A DNA stretch of 64,000 nt from contig NZ_JAHBYN010000001.1 of NCBI RefSeq assembly GCF_019635935.1, positions 1,857,501-1,921,500 of the forward strand, read 5' to 3'. Numbering within the stretch: position 1 is the first letter of the stretch; every line of letters begins with the position of its first letter. Of this stretch, positions 28,722 to 37,021 are shown one piece after another. A program made the position numbers and the translations under genes. A model generated the notes under the pieces. The model was not told the origin of the DNA and did no database searches. It saw only the letters and a program-made list of their open reading frames with translations. Origin of the DNA: Parvibaculum sp. (GTDB taxonomy: Bacteria > Pseudomonadota > Alphaproteobacteria > Parvibaculales > Parvibaculaceae).

Positions 28722-31289
28722 TTAATCCGCCCGGAGCACCGGCGCGGCGGGGGCGGCGAGCGCCCGCCAGGTGCCGAGCAGGCCGAGCGCGACGGTGAGG
28801 ATGGCGGCGGCGACGACCGTGACCGCGAGTGTGCCCGGAAGGAAGCGCCAGGGCAGGTCCATGACGAAGGTGATGACCGAGAAGGCGGCGATGGTGCCGG
28901 CGAGTGCTGCAACAAGCGCGGTCGCAAAACCGAGCAGCGCATATTCGCGGACATAGATGCCGAGAATGCGCCCCGTCGTGGCGCCGAGCACCTTGAGGAC
29001 GACGGCGTCGCGGACGCGGGCCGAGAAACCGGCGGCCATCGCGCCGGCAAGAACGAGAACGCCGGCCGCCAGCGTGACCGCGCCGGTGGCGCGCACCGCC
29101 ATCGCGAAATCTTCCAGGAGCTTGTTGACAGCCTGAAGCGCCTCCTTGACGCGCACCGAGGTGATGTTGGGGAAGCGCGCGGTGACCTCGCGCTCCAGCG
29201 CCTCCTCCGCCGCATTGTCGCCCTCCATCGCGACGGTGGCGAGAACCGTGTGCGGCGCGGCCGAGAGCGCGCCCGGCGAGAAGACCAGCACGAAATTGAT
29301 GCCGAGCGTCGACCAGTCGATCTCGCGCGTATTGGCGATCGTCGCTTCCATTTCGCGGCCGAGCACATTGACCGAAATCCTGTCGCCGACATCGACGCCG
29401 AAGCCTTGCGCCAGTTCCTCGCCGAAGGAGACGAGCGGCGGGCCCGCATAATCCTCCGGCCACCATGTGCCCCGCACCATTGTCGAGCCCGACGGCATCG
29501 AAGCCGAATAGGTGATGCCGCGGTCGCCCCGAAGCGCCCATTGCACGTCGGGTGCAACCGTCAACTGGTCGGAAGGTACGCCATTGACCGAGGAAATCCG
29601 TCCCCGGAGCATCGGCACGCGGTTGAACGCGACGACGCCGGGGCTGGCGGTGACGATTTCCTCAAGCCCGTCGATCTGGTCGGGCTGCACATCGACGAAG
29701 AAGAAGGCGGGCGCGCGGTCGGGCAGCTCGCCCATGATCTCGCCGGTGAGATTGCCGTTGATCAGCGACACCGTGACGAGAAGCGTGAGCCCGAGCCCGA
29801 GCGAAAGCACGATGGCCGATGTCGGTGCGCCGGGGCGGTGGATATTGGCGAGCGCGAGACGCAGTTCCGGCGAACGGACGCGGGGGCTACGCGCCGCCAG
29901 CGCCATGATGCCGCGCGCGGCACCGAACAGAAGAATGAAAACACAGGCCGCGCCGCCGACGAAATAGATCGCGAAAAGACGCTCCTCGGCGAGCGCGATG
30001 GCAAGGCCTGCAAGCGCGGCGAGCGCGGCCGCCGTCGCGGCGACATAGGGCGCGCGCGGGAAACGCCGCACCGGCGCGACGAGATCGCGGAAGAGGCTCG
30101 TTGCCGGAACCTCGCGGGCGCGCGCCAGCGGCCAGATCGCGAAGGCGAGCGCCGTCAGCACACCGTAAGCGGCGGCAAGGATCAGCGGCCCCCAATAGAT
30201 GCCGAGATCGGCGGGTATCGGGATCGCGGCCCCCGCCACCATTTCGACGATGAAGGGCGCGGCGCCGCCGATGACGAGGCCGATCACGATGCCGACAGCG
30301 GCAAGCGCCATCACCTGCATCAGATAGAGACGGAAAATCAATGCGCCCGGCGCGCCGAGACATTTGAAGGTGGCGATGACGGTGCGCTTGCCGTCGAGAT
30401 AGGACTTGACCGCATTGGCGACGCCGACACCGCCGACGACGAGCGCGGTCAAGCCGACCAGCGAAAGAAAAAGCGCCACGCGCTGAACGAAACGCCGCAC
30501 GCCCGGCGCGCTGTCGCTGCGATCCTGAATGCGCCAGCCCGCATCCGGGAAACGCTCGCCAAGCGCCGCGACCCAGCCCGCAATGCCGGCCGACGAGCGC
30601 AGCGCTTCGGGCAGTTTTACCCGGTAGAAAAAATTGACGAGGCTGCCGGGCTGCACCAGCGCCGTCGATTCGAGCGCTTCCATCGCGATCATGGCGCGGG
30701 GCCCGAGCGCAAAACCGTCGGCGACCCGGTCGGGCTCGCGCGCGATGACGGCGCGAAGCTCAAGCTCGGCCTCACCGATGCGCACCAGATCGCCGACCGC
30801 GACGCCGAGACGCGACATCAGATTGGGTTCGACGACAAGCCCCCAATGCCCGTCGCGGAAAGCCAGCGCCGCGGCGAAATCCATGGCGGGCGCGAGTTCC
30901 ATTTCGCCATAAAGCGGATAGAGATTGTCGACGGCTTTCAACTCGACCAGCGTCTGGCCGCGCGCGACGCCGTTAGTGTCGCCAACGCTTCGCGCCATCG
31001 CGCGCATTTCGGCCGCCGCCGAAACCGCATTGCCGTCCGAAATCCAGGCGAGCTCCTCGGCGCTGGCCGCGCGGTGAATGAGGCGGATGGCGACATCGCC
31101 GCCGAGAATTTCCTGCCCGCCTTCGGCAAGGCCGCGCGTCAGCGCCGAAGACACGGAGCCGACACCGGCAATCGCCGCGACGCCGAGCGCGAGACAAGCG
31201 ATGAAAACACGGAAGCCCTTGAGACCGCCGCGCAGCTCGCGCCGCGCGAGGCGGGCGGCGAGGAAGTAGGAGGCGGGGGTGGCGTTCAT
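28722..31289 (-). CDS. ybbP: FtsX-like ABC permease, YbbP family
   Basis: An 855-residue permease with four N- and C-terminal helix groups enclosing large extracytoplasmic MacB/FtsX domains. The start LAARLARRELRGGLKGFRVF, GVASI-type segment AIAGVGSVSSALTRGL and ETATIATFKCLGA-type helix (KRTVIATFKCLGAPG) match YbbP, which forms the MacB-like ATPase complex with YbbA. It follows ybbA by 70 bases. The order tesA (divergent)-ybbA-ybbP is conserved from E. coli, where the complex is thought to act on envelope lipids or hydrophobic compounds. Confidence 0.9.
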   Translation of the reverse strand: MNATPASYFLAARLARRELRGGLKGFRVFIACLALGVAAIAGVGSVSSALTRGLAEGGQEILGGDVAIRLIHRAASAEELAWISDGNAVSAAAEMRAMARSVGDTNGVARGQTLVELKAVDNLYPLYGEMELAPAMDFAAALAFRDGHWGLVVEPNLMSRLGVAVGDLVRIGEAELELRAVIAREPDRVADGFALGPRAMIAMEALESTALVQPGSLVNFFYRVKLPEALRSSAGIAGWVAALGERFPDAGWRIQDRSDSAPGVRRFVQRVALFLSLVGLTALVVGGVGVANAVKSYLDGKRTVIATFKCLGAPGALIFRLYLMQVMALAAVGIVIGLVIGGAAPFIVEMVAGAAIPIPADLGIYWGPLILAAAYGVLTALAFAIWPLARAREVPATSLFRDLVAPVRRFPRAPYVAATAAALAALAGLAIALAEERLFAIYFVGGAACVFILLFGAARGIMALAARSPRVRSPELRLALANIHRPGAPTSAIVLSLGLGLTLLVTVSLINGNLTGEIMGELPDRAPAFFFVDVQPDQIDGLEEIVTASPGVVAFNRVPMLRGRISSVNGVPSDQLTVAPDVQWALRGDRGITYSASMPSGSTMVRGTWWPEDYAGPPLVSFGEELAQGFGVDVGDRISVNVLGREMEATIANTREIDWSTLGINFVLVFSPGALSAAPHTVLATVAMEGDNAAEEALEREVTARFPNITSVRVKEALQAVNKLLEDFAMAVRATGAVTLAAGVLVLAGAMAAGFSARVRDAVVLKVLGATTGRILGIYVREYALLGFATALVAALAGTIAAFSVITFVMDLPWRFLPGTLAVTVVAAAILTVALGLLGTWRALAAPAAPVLRAD

Positions 31290-31310
31290 AGCGCGGCACT
31301 CCCCTGCACT

Positions 31311-31335
31311 TCACCTCCCCCTTGCGGGGAGGTGA
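31311..31335. repeat. Short palindromic repeat between ybbA and ybbP
   Basis: A perfect 10-base inverted repeat (TCACCTCCCC, 31311-31320, with 31326-31335) around CTTGC. This is of a kind dispersed in many alphaproteobacterial genomes. It lies inside the ybbA-ybbP operon and could alter the relative mRNA level of ybbP. Confidence 0.7.
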
Positions 31336-31359
31336 GCAGATGGGCGACTGCAAATTTTC

Positions 31360-32049
31360 TCATGCCGCCACGCCCGCTTCGATGCTTTCCACCAGCCCGT
31401 CGCGCAGGCGGATGATGCGGTCGCAGCGCGCCGCCAGCGCCTCGTCATGGGTGATGAGGACAAGCGTCGTGCCCTTGCGCCGATGGAGATCGAACATCAG
31501 TGCGACGATTTCGGCGCCGGTCGTCTGGTCGAGATTGCCGGTCGGCTCGTCGGCGAGCAGGATTTCGGGATCGCCGGCAACCGCGCGGGCAAGCGCCACG
31601 CGCTGCTGCTCGCCGCCCGACAACTGTCCCGGATAATGCGTCAGCCGGTGGCCGAGCCCGACAAGACGAAGCTCTTCTTCCGCGCGCGCGAAGGCGTCGG
31701 CGCGGCCGGCGAACTCAAGCGGGATCGCGACGTTCTCGAGCGCCGTCATGGTAGGGATCAGATGGAAGGACTGGAAGACGATGCCGACGCGGTCGCGGCG
31801 GAAGCGCGCCAGCGCGTCCTCGCCAAGCGCGGTGAGGTCTTCGCCCGCCGCGACGATGCGGCCCGAGCTCGGCCGCTCGAGACCGGCAAGCACCATCAGC
31901 AGCGTCGACTTGCCGGAGCCGGACGGCCCGACGAGACCGGCCGCCTCGCCCTTGGCGATCGAAAGGTCGATGCCGCGCAGGATGTTGACCGGACCGGCGG
32001 CGCTGGGCAGGGTCAGGCGGACGTCTTCGAGTTCGATGATATTGGGCAA
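31360..32049 (-). CDS. ybbA: ABC transporter ATP-binding protein YbbA
   Basis: MacB/LolD-type ATPase with Walker A GPSGSGKSTLL, signature QLSGGEQQRVALARA, Walker B ILLADEPTGNLD and switch ITHDEAL. I infer a TTG start at 32049, which begins the protein at the family position (PNIIELEDV) and gives 229 residues, against 228 in E. coli YbbA. The open frame reaches an ATG at 32133, only 6 bases from the tesA start, which would leave no room for promoters. Confidence 0.87.
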   Translation of the reverse strand: MPNIIELEDVRLTLPSAAGPVNILRGIDLSIAKGEAAGLVGPSGSGKSTLLMVLAGLERPSSGRIVAAGEDLTALGEDALARFRRDRVGIVFQSFHLIPTMTALENVAIPLEFAGRADAFARAEEELRLVGLGHRLTHYPGQLSGGEQQRVALARAVAGDPEILLADEPTGNLDQTTGAEIVALMFDLHRRKGTTLVLITHDEALAARCDRIIRLRDGLVESIEAGVAA

Positions 32050-32139
32050 GGGGCGGGGGCTCTCTATATCTATGTTCGCGAGAAGGCGGGGGCCAGCATA
32101 GGCCGGCAGATGGCGGCAGGAAAAGAAAGACACGCGACG

Positions 32140-32826
32140 ATGCGATATGGGCGATATGGCTTTTCGATGCGCTATTGCAAGCTTTTACCGGCGCTACTGC
32201 TGGCGGCCGCGCTTGCGATTGCGCCCTCCCTTGCGCAGGCCGCCGAGCGCGCCCTCACCATCGTGGCGCTCGGAGACAGCCTGACAGCGGGCTATCTGCT
32301 GGGACCGGACGAGGATTTTGCGACCCAGCTCGAACGGGCGCTTGCCGCCGCCGGTCACGAGAATGTGAAGATCGCCAATGCCGGCGTCTCCGGCGACACG
32401 ACGGCAGGCGGCCTCGCGCGGCTCGACTGGGCGGTGGGGCCCGACGCCGATGCGGTGATCGTCGAGCTTGGCGCAAACGACGCGCTGCGCGCCATCGACC
32501 CCGAGGTGACCCGCGCCAACCTGGAGGCCATCGTGACGCGGCTGAAGGCGCGCGGGCTGCCGGTGCTACTGGCCGGTATGCTGGCGCCGCCCAATCTCGG
32601 CGGCGAATACGCAGCCGCCTTCAACCCGATCTATGCGGACCTCGCGGCCGAACACGGCCTGATCCTCTATCCCTTCTTCCTCGACGGCGTCGCCGCCGAG
32701 CGCCACCTCAATCTCGGCGACGGCATTCATCCGACGGCGGAAGGTGTCGGCGTCATCGTCGAACGGATCCTGCCGAAGGTCGAGGCGTTGATTGCGGAAG
32801 TGGGCGCGGAGGATGCGGTCAATTGA
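32140..32826 (+). CDS. tesA: GDSL arylesterase/lysophospholipase L1
   Basis: TesA is a periplasmic multifunctional thioesterase, lysophospholipase and esterase. The 228-residue protein has a signal peptide (residues 1 to about 34, cleaved at AQA) and an SGNH fold with S47 in ALGDSLTAGY, G in NAGVSGDTTAG, N113 in ELGANDALR and D194/H197 in GDGIHPTAEG. An internal ATG at 32167 is an alternative start. It is divergent from ybbA-ybbP, the E. coli arrangement. Confidence 0.93.
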   Translation: MRYGRYGFSMRYCKLLPALLLAAALAIAPSLAQAAERALTIVALGDSLTAGYLLGPDEDFATQLERALAAAGHENVKIANAGVSGDTTAGGLARLDWAVGPDADAVIVELGANDALRAIDPEVTRANLEAIVTRLKARGLPVLLAGMLAPPNLGGEYAAAFNPIYADLAAEHGLILYPFFLDGVAAERHLNLGDGIHPTAEGVGVIVERILPKVEALIAEVGAEDAVN

Positions 32827-32884
32827 GGGGATGCCCCTGCGCATCATTGCCGGGCTTGAACGCTGATATCGCCAAATCCGCAGA

Positions 32885-33019
32885 TGTCACCCCGGCGAAA
32901 GCCGGGGCCCAATCCACGCCAGCACTTGTTCCGCTGTACGAGAAAGCCGCATCGCTGGCGCCGGACACCCTCTCACTTGCTGAGGGAACCAATGGGCCCC
33001 GGCTTTCGCCGGGGTGACA
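32885..33019. repeat. Inverted pair of a dispersed palindromic element
   Basis: Two exact 27-base arms (32885-32911 and 32993-33019, core CCCCGGCGAAAGCCGGGG) face each other across 81 bases. Each arm contains its own hairpin. Elements with this core are abundant between genes in alphaproteobacteria. The 325-base gap between tesA and the aldo/keto reductase gene holds otherwise only the latter's upstream region. Confidence 0.85.
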
Positions 33020-33151
33020 CTGAATTTATGTTTGAAGCCTCAAATCAAATCCCGACAAAAACGAGAAAGACGAAGAACAAAACCCCCGCGTGACACGCTC
33101 TGTCCCGCACTTGTATAAATCACCAGCACAAAATCGAACGGGGGGACGGCA

Positions 33152-34192
33152 ATGGAATATCGCACGCTCGGGCGCACCGACCTGAAGGTCAGCGCGATCT
33201 GTCTGGGGACCATGACATGGGGCCAGCAGAACACCGAAGCCGAAGGCCACGAGCAGATGGACTATGCGCTGGCGCAGGGCATCAACTTTTTCGACACGTC
33301 GGAAATGTATGCGGTGCCGCCGAAGCCGGAGACGCAAGGCTCGACCGAAAGGATCATCGGTTCGTGGTTCAAGGCGCGCGGCAATCGCGACAAGGTGATC
33401 CTCGCCACCAAGGTTGCCGGCCGCAGCCCGATGACCTGGCTGCGCGACGGCGGCGAAGGCACCGAGCAGACGGAAGCGCAGATCGTGCAAGCGGTCGACA
33501 AGAGCCTGAAACGTCTGCAGACGGATTATATCGATCTCTACCAGCTTCACTGGCCCGACCGGCCGATCAATCTTTTCGGCGGCCTCGGCTACAAGCATAT
33601 CGAGGGGACGACGAACCCGATCGACGAAATTCTGGCGGCGCTCGACAAGGTGGTGAAGGCGGGCAAGGTGCGTCATGTCGGGCTGTCGAACGAAACGCCC
33701 TGGGGGACGATGAAATTCCTGCATCACGCCGAAACCAAAGGCCTGCCGCGCATGCAGTCGATCCAGAACGCCTACAACCTCTTGAACCGGACCTTCGAAC
33801 TTGGCGGCTCGGAAATCGCCCATCGCGACCAGGTGGGGCTGCTCGCCTATTCGCCGCTGGCGCAGGGCTATCTCTCCGGCAAATACCAGAACGGCGCGCT
33901 GCCCGAAGGCTCGCGCAAGGCGCTGTTCAACCGCTTGCAGCGCTATGAATCGCCGATGACCGACCGCGCCATAGAGGCCTATCTCGGCGTCGCGAGGAAG
34001 CACGGGCTCGACCCGTCGCAAATGGCCAACCAGTTCGTGACGACGCGGCCCTTCGTGACCTCGAACATCATCGGCGCGACGACGATGGAACAATTGAAGC
34101 TCGCGGTGACGAGCGTTGACGTGAAATGGACGGAGGAACTCGAAAAGGACATCGAGGCCGCGCATCTCACGCAGCCCAACCCGGCGCCTTGA
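33152..34192 (+). CDS. Aldo/keto reductase, Tas type
   Basis: A 346-residue NADPH-dependent reductase with a TIM barrel. The catalytic tetrad is visible: Asp and Tyr in FFDTSEMYAVPP, Lys in LATKVAG, His in LYQLHWPDRP. The overall pattern (LGRTDLKVSAICLGTMTWG, QSIQNAYNLLNR) matches E. coli Tas. The physiological substrate is unknown. A GGGGGGA tract precedes the ATG. thpR begins 7 bases after the stop, so the two may be co-transcribed. Confidence 0.92.
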   Translation: MEYRTLGRTDLKVSAICLGTMTWGQQNTEAEGHEQMDYALAQGINFFDTSEMYAVPPKPETQGSTERIIGSWFKARGNRDKVILATKVAGRSPMTWLRDGGEGTEQTEAQIVQAVDKSLKRLQTDYIDLYQLHWPDRPINLFGGLGYKHIEGTTNPIDEILAALDKVVKAGKVRHVGLSNETPWGTMKFLHHAETKGLPRMQSIQNAYNLLNRTFELGGSEIAHRDQVGLLAYSPLAQGYLSGKYQNGALPEGSRKALFNRLQRYESPMTDRAIEAYLGVARKHGLDPSQMANQFVTTRPFVTSNIIGATTMEQLKLAVTSVDVKWTEELEKDIEAAHLTQPNPAP

Positions 34193-34199
34193 GGGCGCG

Positions 34200-34766
34200 A
34201 TGATCCGCCTCTTCACCGCGCTGGAAATTCCCGACGAGGCGGCGGAGAAACTCGCGCGGCTGCAACAGGGGCTCGAGGGCGCGCGCTGGATCGAGCGCGG
34301 CGATCTGCACATCACGCTGCGCTTCATCGGCGATGTGGCCGAGAATATCGCATCCGATATCGACGCGGCGCTGGCCGAAATTCCCGTTGCGCCCTTCGAG
34401 GTCGAGCTTGAAGGCGTCGGCGAATTCGGCGGCGCGCGGCCGAACGCATTATGGGCGGGCGTCAGAATGTCGGAGCCCTTGCGCGTGCTTCAGGGCCGCC
34501 ACGAAAGCGCGATGCGCCGCGTCGGCCTCAAGCCCGAGACGCGGAAGTTTCACCCGCATGTGACGGTGGCGCGCCTCGGCCGCGCGGCGCCGGAGGATGT
34601 CGGGCGCTATATCGCGGCCAATAATCTTTTCGCCGCGCCGCGCTTCACGGTCGGCCGCTTCACGCTTTTTTCGGCGCGGGGCGGAACCGGCGGCGGGCCC
34701 TACGTGGCCGAGCGGCGCTATCCGGAAGATGAGTGGCCGGAAAACCTGCGCGATGGCGACGGCTAG
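34200..34766 (+). CDS. thpR: RNA 2',3'-cyclic phosphodiesterase ThpR
   Basis: ThpR (LigT/2H family) opens 2',3'-cyclic phosphate RNA ends. Both catalytic HxT motifs are present: H37-I-T39 (LHITLRFIG) and H120-V-T122 (HPHVTVARLG), about 80 residues apart, as in the 2H fold. It has 188 residues, the normal length. It overlaps the convergent metallopeptidase gene by 4 bases. Confidence 0.93.
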   Translation: MIRLFTALEIPDEAAEKLARLQQGLEGARWIERGDLHITLRFIGDVAENIASDIDAALAEIPVAPFEVELEGVGEFGGARPNALWAGVRMSEPLRVLQGRHESAMRRVGLKPETRKFHPHVTVARLGRAAPEDVGRYIAANNLFAAPRFTVGRFTLFSARGGTGGGPYVAERRYPEDEWPENLRDGDG

Positions 34767-35167
34767 TCGCCCGCCGCTTCCTCGATCGCATGCATGTCGT
34801 CGTCGGACAGCCCCATGTGATGTCCGATCTCATGCACCAGCACATGCGCGATCAGATGATCGAGCGGCTCGTCATATTCGGCCCAGTAGTCGAGCATCGG
34901 CCGGCGGTAGAGAAACACCATGTCGGGCATATGCGCCGGCTCCATCACCGAGCGGTCGACATGGGAAATGCCCTGATAGAGGCCGAGGAGGTCGAACGGG
35001 CTTTCAAGCTCCATTTCGGCCGCGACCTCGTCGTCAGGGAAATCCTCGACGCGGATGACAAGCCCCGCGCAGCGCGCGCGGAAACCGGCGGGCAGGCGCG
35101 CAAAGGCCGCGTCCGCCAGCGCCTCGAATTCTTCCAGTGTCGGTGCCTTGACGCCTTTCCAGTCCAT
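34763..35167 (-). CDS. Minimal zincin metallopeptidase-family protein
   Basis: This 134-residue protein belongs to the small zincin-like family (DUF1025/MMP-like). It has the zinc motif H112-E113-x2-H116 in VHEIGHHMGLSDDD, with an acidic third-ligand region, and the family core FPDDEVAAEM, DLLGLYQG and PDMVFLYRRP. Substrate and role are unknown. It is convergent with thpR and divergent from phhB. Confidence 0.88.
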   Translation of the reverse strand: MDWKGVKAPTLEEFEALADAAFARLPAGFRARCAGLVIRVEDFPDDEVAAEMELESPFDLLGLYQGISHVDRSVMEPAHMPDMVFLYRRPMLDYWAEYDEPLDHLIAHVLVHEIGHHMGLSDDDMHAIEEAAGD

Positions 35168-35236
35168 CGGCTTCTCTCCTCTTGCGCGGGCAGATTAGGC
35201 GGGCGAGGCTGACGCTGCAAATTCACGGAGGCGAAG

Positions 35237-35542
35237 ATGACGGACAAACTGACCGGCAAGGCGCGGGAGAAGGCGCTGAAGGGCCTCAAGGGCTGGACGA
35301 AGGTGAAGGGCCGCGACGCCATCGAGAAGACGTTCCGCTTCAAGGATTTCAACGAGGCCTTCGGCTTTATGAGCCGCGTGGCGCTGGTGGCCGAGAAGCT
35401 GGACCATCATCCCGAATGGGCAAACGTCTATAGCCGCGTCGAGGTGGTGCTGACGACGCATGATGCGGGCGGGCTGTCGGAAAAGGACATCAAGCTCGCC
35501 ACGCTGATGGACAAATGGGCGGGCAAGGCCGGGAAGAAGTGA
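35237..35542 (+). CDS. phhB: Pterin-4a-carbinolamine dehydratase
   Basis: PhhB (PCD/DCoH) dehydrates 4a-hydroxytetrahydropterin to recycle the cofactor of aromatic hydroxylases. The 101-residue protein has the signature [16 protein letters not shown] followed by [18 protein letters not shown] and [13 protein letters not shown], carrying the active-site histidines. A GGAGG site precedes the ATG. No phenylalanine hydroxylase gene is in this window. A bidirectional terminator follows. Confidence 0.93.
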   Translation: MTDKLTGKAREKALKGLKGWTKVKGRDAIEKTFRFKDFNEAFGFMSRVALVAEKLDHHPEWANVYSRVEVVLTTHDAGGLSEKDIKLATLMDKWAGKAGKK

Positions 35543-35548
35543 AACGAA

Positions 35549-35576
35549 AAAGCCCCGGCGTTTCCACCGGGGCTTT
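35549..35576. terminator. Bidirectional intrinsic terminator
   Basis: A 10-base stem (35549-35558 with 35567-35576) with an 8-base loop lies between convergent phhB and the SDR gene. A/T runs flank both sides. Confidence 0.85.
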
Positions 35577-35596
35577 CGCATTGATGCGCCGAAGGA

Positions 35597-36379
35597 TTAG
35601 CGCGGCGCCATACGGATCGCGCCGTCGAGGCGGACGGTTTCGCCATTGAAATAACCGTTGCGGATCATTTCGGTCGCGAGCGAGGCATATTCTTCCGGGT
35701 TGCCGAGACGCGCCGGGAACGGCACCTGCGCGCCGAGTGCCTGACGAACCTTTTCGGGCGCGCCGGCCAAGAGCGGCGTGTCGAAAATGCCGGGCAGGAT
35801 CGTGTTGACGCGGATGCCTTCGCGGCTGAGGTCGCGCGCGATCGGCAGCGTCATGCCGACGACGCCGGCCTTCGACGCCGAATAGGCCGCCTGGCCGATC
35901 TGGCCGTCCTGCGCGGCAACCGAGCCCGTGTTGACGATGGCGCCGCGGTCGCCATCGGCGAGCGGATCGAGCGTCAGCATGCCGGCCGCCGACTTCGCGA
36001 TGCAGCGGAAGGTGCCGACGAGGTTGATCTGGATAATGAGGTTGAACTTGTCGAGCGGGAAGTGCTCGGGCTTGCCCGTCTCCTTGTTGCGCGACGCGGT
36101 CTTGACCGCATTGCCGGTGCCGGCGCAGTTGACCAGGATGCGCTCCTGGCCGATCGCGGCGCGGACCTTTTCGAAGCCGGCATCGACGCTCGCTTCGTCG
36201 GTGACGTTCACTTTCGCGAAGACGCCGCCGAGTTCTTTCGCCAGCGCCTCGCCCTTGTCTTCCTGCAGATCGAAAATGCCGATCTTGACGCCTTCCTTGG
36301 CGAGGCGGCGCGCGGTCGCCGCGCCGAGGCCCGAAGCGCCGCCGGTGATGATGGCGCTGATGCCTGAATCGAGTTTCAT
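35597..36379 (-). CDS. Short-chain dehydrogenase, 3-hydroxyacyl-CoA dehydrogenase type II-like
   Basis: A 260-residue classical SDR starting at the ATG at 36379. It has the cofactor motif TGGASGLG, D in IFDLQED (NAD preference), NCAG, the catalytic Ser and YxxxK (YSASKAG). The sequence resembles HSD17B10-like 2-methyl-3-hydroxybutyryl-CoA or 3-hydroxyacyl-CoA dehydrogenases, especially PGIFDTPLLAGAPE. It is a single-gene unit in this window; a beta-oxidation or isoleucine degradation role is inferred from the family. Confidence 0.9.
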   Translation of the reverse strand: MKLDSGISAIITGGASGLGAATARRLAKEGVKIGIFDLQEDKGEALAKELGGVFAKVNVTDEASVDAGFEKVRAAIGQERILVNCAGTGNAVKTASRNKETGKPEHFPLDKFNLIIQINLVGTFRCIAKSAAGMLTLDPLADGDRGAIVNTGSVAAQDGQIGQAAYSASKAGVVGMTLPIARDLSREGIRVNTILPGIFDTPLLAGAPEKVRQALGAQVPFPARLGNPEEYASLATEMIRNGYFNGETVRLDGAIRMAPR

Positions 36380-36613
36380 GGGTCGTCTCCCTTGATGAAC
36401 GGTCTTGCGGGGACGCGGCACTGCGCGAGGCCCGATTGGCGCCGGTTTTACAAATTTGTCGGCACTCTTGCGAGCCAAAAATCCCGTAAATGCCTTGAAT
36501 GGCGGGCAATTGCGCCGCCAGCGGCCCTGACGCTACGTCGCCGCTGCTTGCAAGCAGGCCCGCAAACGCCCATCTTTTGCCGGGAGGCGGGGCACGACAC
36601 AGCGGGAACGGCC

Positions 36614-37018
36614 ATGGCCACATCGCAAGGACATACGGGAACGGACGCGGCCCTCGACCCCAACCATCAATTGCCGGCCGTGATCGCGCGCAACGAGAAG
36701 ACCGTCAATGACGGCTTCTGGAAGAAGATGGCGCGCTTTGCCGGCAAGGTGCCCTTTGCCGAGGAAGCGGCATCCGCCTGGTTCTGCGCCCGCGACCCGC
36801 GCACACCGATCCGCGTCAAGGCGACGCTGCTGGCCGCACTCGCCTATTTCGTGACGCCGGCCGATCTCATTCCCGATGTCGTCGCGGTGTTCGGCTTCAC
36901 CGACGATGCGGCTGTGCTGATGGCCGCGATCGGTCTGGTGTCGAGCCATATCCGCCCGAGCCACCGCAAGGCCGCGCGCGCCGCGCTCGACCTGCCGCCG
37001 GCGGAAGCGGAGAAGTAA
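36614..37018 (+). CDS. DUF1232 (YkvA-like) membrane protein
   Basis: A 134-residue protein starting at the ATG at 36614. The DUF1232 core covers residues about 60-110: TPIRVKATLLAALAYFVTPADLIPD and GFTDDAAVLMAAIGLV, two short hydrophobic helices around the PxDLIPD motif. Family members are small membrane proteins of unknown role. It is convergent with the serine hydrolase gene, 3 bases between stops. Confidence 0.87.
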   Translation: MATSQGHTGTDAALDPNHQLPAVIARNEKTVNDGFWKKMARFAGKVPFAEEAASAWFCARDPRTPIRVKATLLAALAYFVTPADLIPDVVAVFGFTDDAAVLMAAIGLVSSHIRPSHRKAARAALDLPPAEAEK

Positions 37019-37021
37019 TCC

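Noticed and set aside
28719..31415. A nearly 900-codon frame opposite ybbP
   Set aside because: Composition is Arg/Glu/His/Gly-rich without any domain. The ybbP frame is clearly the gene.
32885..33019. Insertion sequence with terminal inverted repeats
   Set aside because: Only 81 bases lie between the arms and no transposase frame exists; it fits a small dispersed palindrome pair.
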